Assembly (NCBI RefSeq): GCF_001457815.1 | Contig: NZ_LN898219.1 | Span: 310,585-374,584, forward strand | From: Vitreoscilla massiliensis | GTDB lineage: Bacteria > Pseudomonadota > Gammaproteobacteria > Burkholderiales > Neisseriaceae | DNA length: 64,000 nt | Direction: 5' to 3' | Shown here: piece by piece, positions 63,430 to 64,000 of the stretch | Layout of the letters: every line of letters starts with the position of its first letter | How positions within the stretch are numbered: position 1 is the stretch's first letter | Notes under the pieces: model-generated | What the model saw: the letters and a program-made list of their open reading frames with translations, nothing else | Told to the model about the DNA's origin: nothing | Databases searched by the model: none | Program-made: the position numbers and the translations under genes

Positions 63430-63869
63430 GAGGTTTACTTGAAATAGAAGACAAAACAAAACGGGATAGTAAGGCCGCAGTAGCCGAACATGTCACAGCT
63501 AAAATGGCGACAAAGGCATAGCCAAAGTGCTGAGCCAACGACATACTGAGTGCTGCAGCTATAAAGGCAAATAGCATGGGTAATGCGTTCTGTATGGTAT
63601 AGGCAGTAGCATGGGCGTCAGTGTGAGCAGCTTTATCCATCATCACTGCGGTAATGCTGGCATACAACAAAGGCAAACTGATGAAATAGCCAAACACACC
63701 TAAATACACCCACAAGCGGCCTGTAAGCCCAAATGCAGGGGGCAGTAACGCTAGCAAACACAAAGTTTGTAACAAAGACGCATTTTGTACATTGCGCACA
63801 CGACCATGACGCTTAAACCAAACCTGTGCCAAAAGACCAGCACAACTACCTACCAAAGATCCAATGTAG
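63419..63869 (-). pseudogene. MFS transporter, 5' part cut off by an IS element
   Basis: C-terminal part of an MFS carrier with about five membrane helices (LLQTLCLLALLPPAFGL, VYLGVFGYFISLPLLYASI). It is open upstream to about 63869 and then runs into an IS end (TGGTCAAGCC starting 63870). Paired with the siderophore reductase, so a siderophore importer or exporter is likely. One uptake repeat at 63714. Confidence 0.8.
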
Positions 63870-64000
63870 TGGTCAAGCCGCGCAGGACACTTTTATCTGA
63901 GAATTTTCATACTCCAATGGGCTCATTCCATTGTTGGCTGTATGTGGCCGTTTAAAATTGTAATAATGAATAAATTGCGTGATTTCTTGTTTTGACTACA
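63870..64000 (-). mobile_element. IS3-family element inserted in the MFS gene (partial)
   Basis: Terminal sequence from 63870, then the C-terminus of an OrfB-type transposase read on the minus strand (THYYNFKRPHTANNG... style; here YYNFKRPHTANNGMSPLEY near 63915-63971) with stop at 63873-63875. The rest lies beyond the window. Confidence 0.85.

Larger units (their letters stand above)
3841..63726. repeat. Dispersed uptake-sequence-like repeat, about 55 copies
   Basis: Core GCGGCCTGTAA, commonly AAGCGGCCTGTAAA. Single intergenic copies: 4007, 4038, 22181, 25058, 27419, 27481, 27552, 28156, 41615, 41686, 46790, 47340, 47471, 47553, 52477, 52551, 54472. In genes among others: 3841, 10501, 16229, 20576, 22946, 25648, 26088, 26819, 31822, 32240, 32712, 33720, 33811, 34413, 36203, 36853, 37444, 41924, 44308, 45701, 45853, 54812, 63714. 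Inverted pairs are listed as terminators. Within genes the repeat shapes the protein: it reads as Leu-Gln-Ala, Arg-Pro-Val, Tyr-Arg-Pro or Ala-Cys-Asn. Function as uptake sequence is inferred from the Neisseria parallel. Confidence 0.85.

Noticed and set aside
3841..63726. CRISPR array or REP-type repeats
   Set aside because: The repeats are dispersed, 10-14 bases long, unequally spaced and lie in both orientations, often within genes. This fits uptake sequences, not an array.

Overview
The window looks like a chromosomal stretch of a betaproteobacterium of the Neisseriaceae (order Neisseriales). Three things point there: the housekeeping gene order dedD-cvpA-purF-metZ; type IV pilins, one of which resembles the DNA-uptake receptor ComP; and, most strongly, more than 50 copies of a short repeat (core GCGGCCTGTAA) that is used as Neisseria uses its DNA uptake sequence (DUS), singly inside genes and as inverted pairs in place of terminators. 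The dialect is not the canonical ATGCCGTCTGAA. By memory it is nearest to the Kingella-type AAGCAGCCTGCA. I cannot name the genus.

Layout. 0-28 kb is core genome: purine and methionine synthesis (purF, metZ), a cytochrome c' lipoprotein, aminopeptidase P, riboflavin genes (ribB, ribE), thioesterase, corA, ppx, the lipoate operon (DUF493-lipB-lipA), two minor pilins, an orphan efflux adaptor lipoprotein, mgtE-prmC, a polysaccharide deacetylase, dsbD, a cyclopropane-fatty-acid synthase, a PIN-PhoH protein, a nimT/nimR-like exporter and regulator pair, and a peroxiredoxin. 28.3-41.6 kb is a catabolic block matching the indole-3-acetic acid (auxin) degradation locus iac: iacH (amidase), then an inserted module of MFS transporter, AraC regulator, opine-type dehydrogenase and 3-hydroxyacyl-CoA dehydrogenase, then iacR (MarR) divergent from iacA-B-I-C-D-E-F-G. 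41.7-52.1 kb returns to core genes: xpt, gltX, DUF1543, fpr, ndh, and a potGHI polyamine transporter next to a puuA-like gamma-glutamylputrescine synthetase.

52.8 kb to the end is a decayed, AT-richer accessory region. It begins at a 3' fragment of a tRNA-Pro(GGG) gene followed by a tyrosine integrase. It then holds a broken PD-(D/E)XK/DUF5655 gene, several IS remnants (IS3, IS5 and IS256 types), a frameshifted zinc-binding lipoprotein-like znuA divergent from a DUF4198 gene across a Zur-like palindrome, a small XRE regulator, a candidate small RNA, a roadblock-like protein, and a siderophore-interacting reductase coupled to an MFS gene that an IS3-type element has cut. The uptake repeat is absent from about 54.83 to 63.71 kb, which marks this stretch as foreign.

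How the parts fit: the iac genes would take auxin into the cell and convert it towards catechol, with IacF feeding electrons to the IacCD dioxygenase and IacG supplying reduced flavin to IacA. No catechol ring-cleavage gene is in the window. The new uptake-repeat dialect, the ComP-like pilin beside core genes, and uptake repeats inside several iac-locus genes together suggest that this catabolic locus has circulated by natural transformation.
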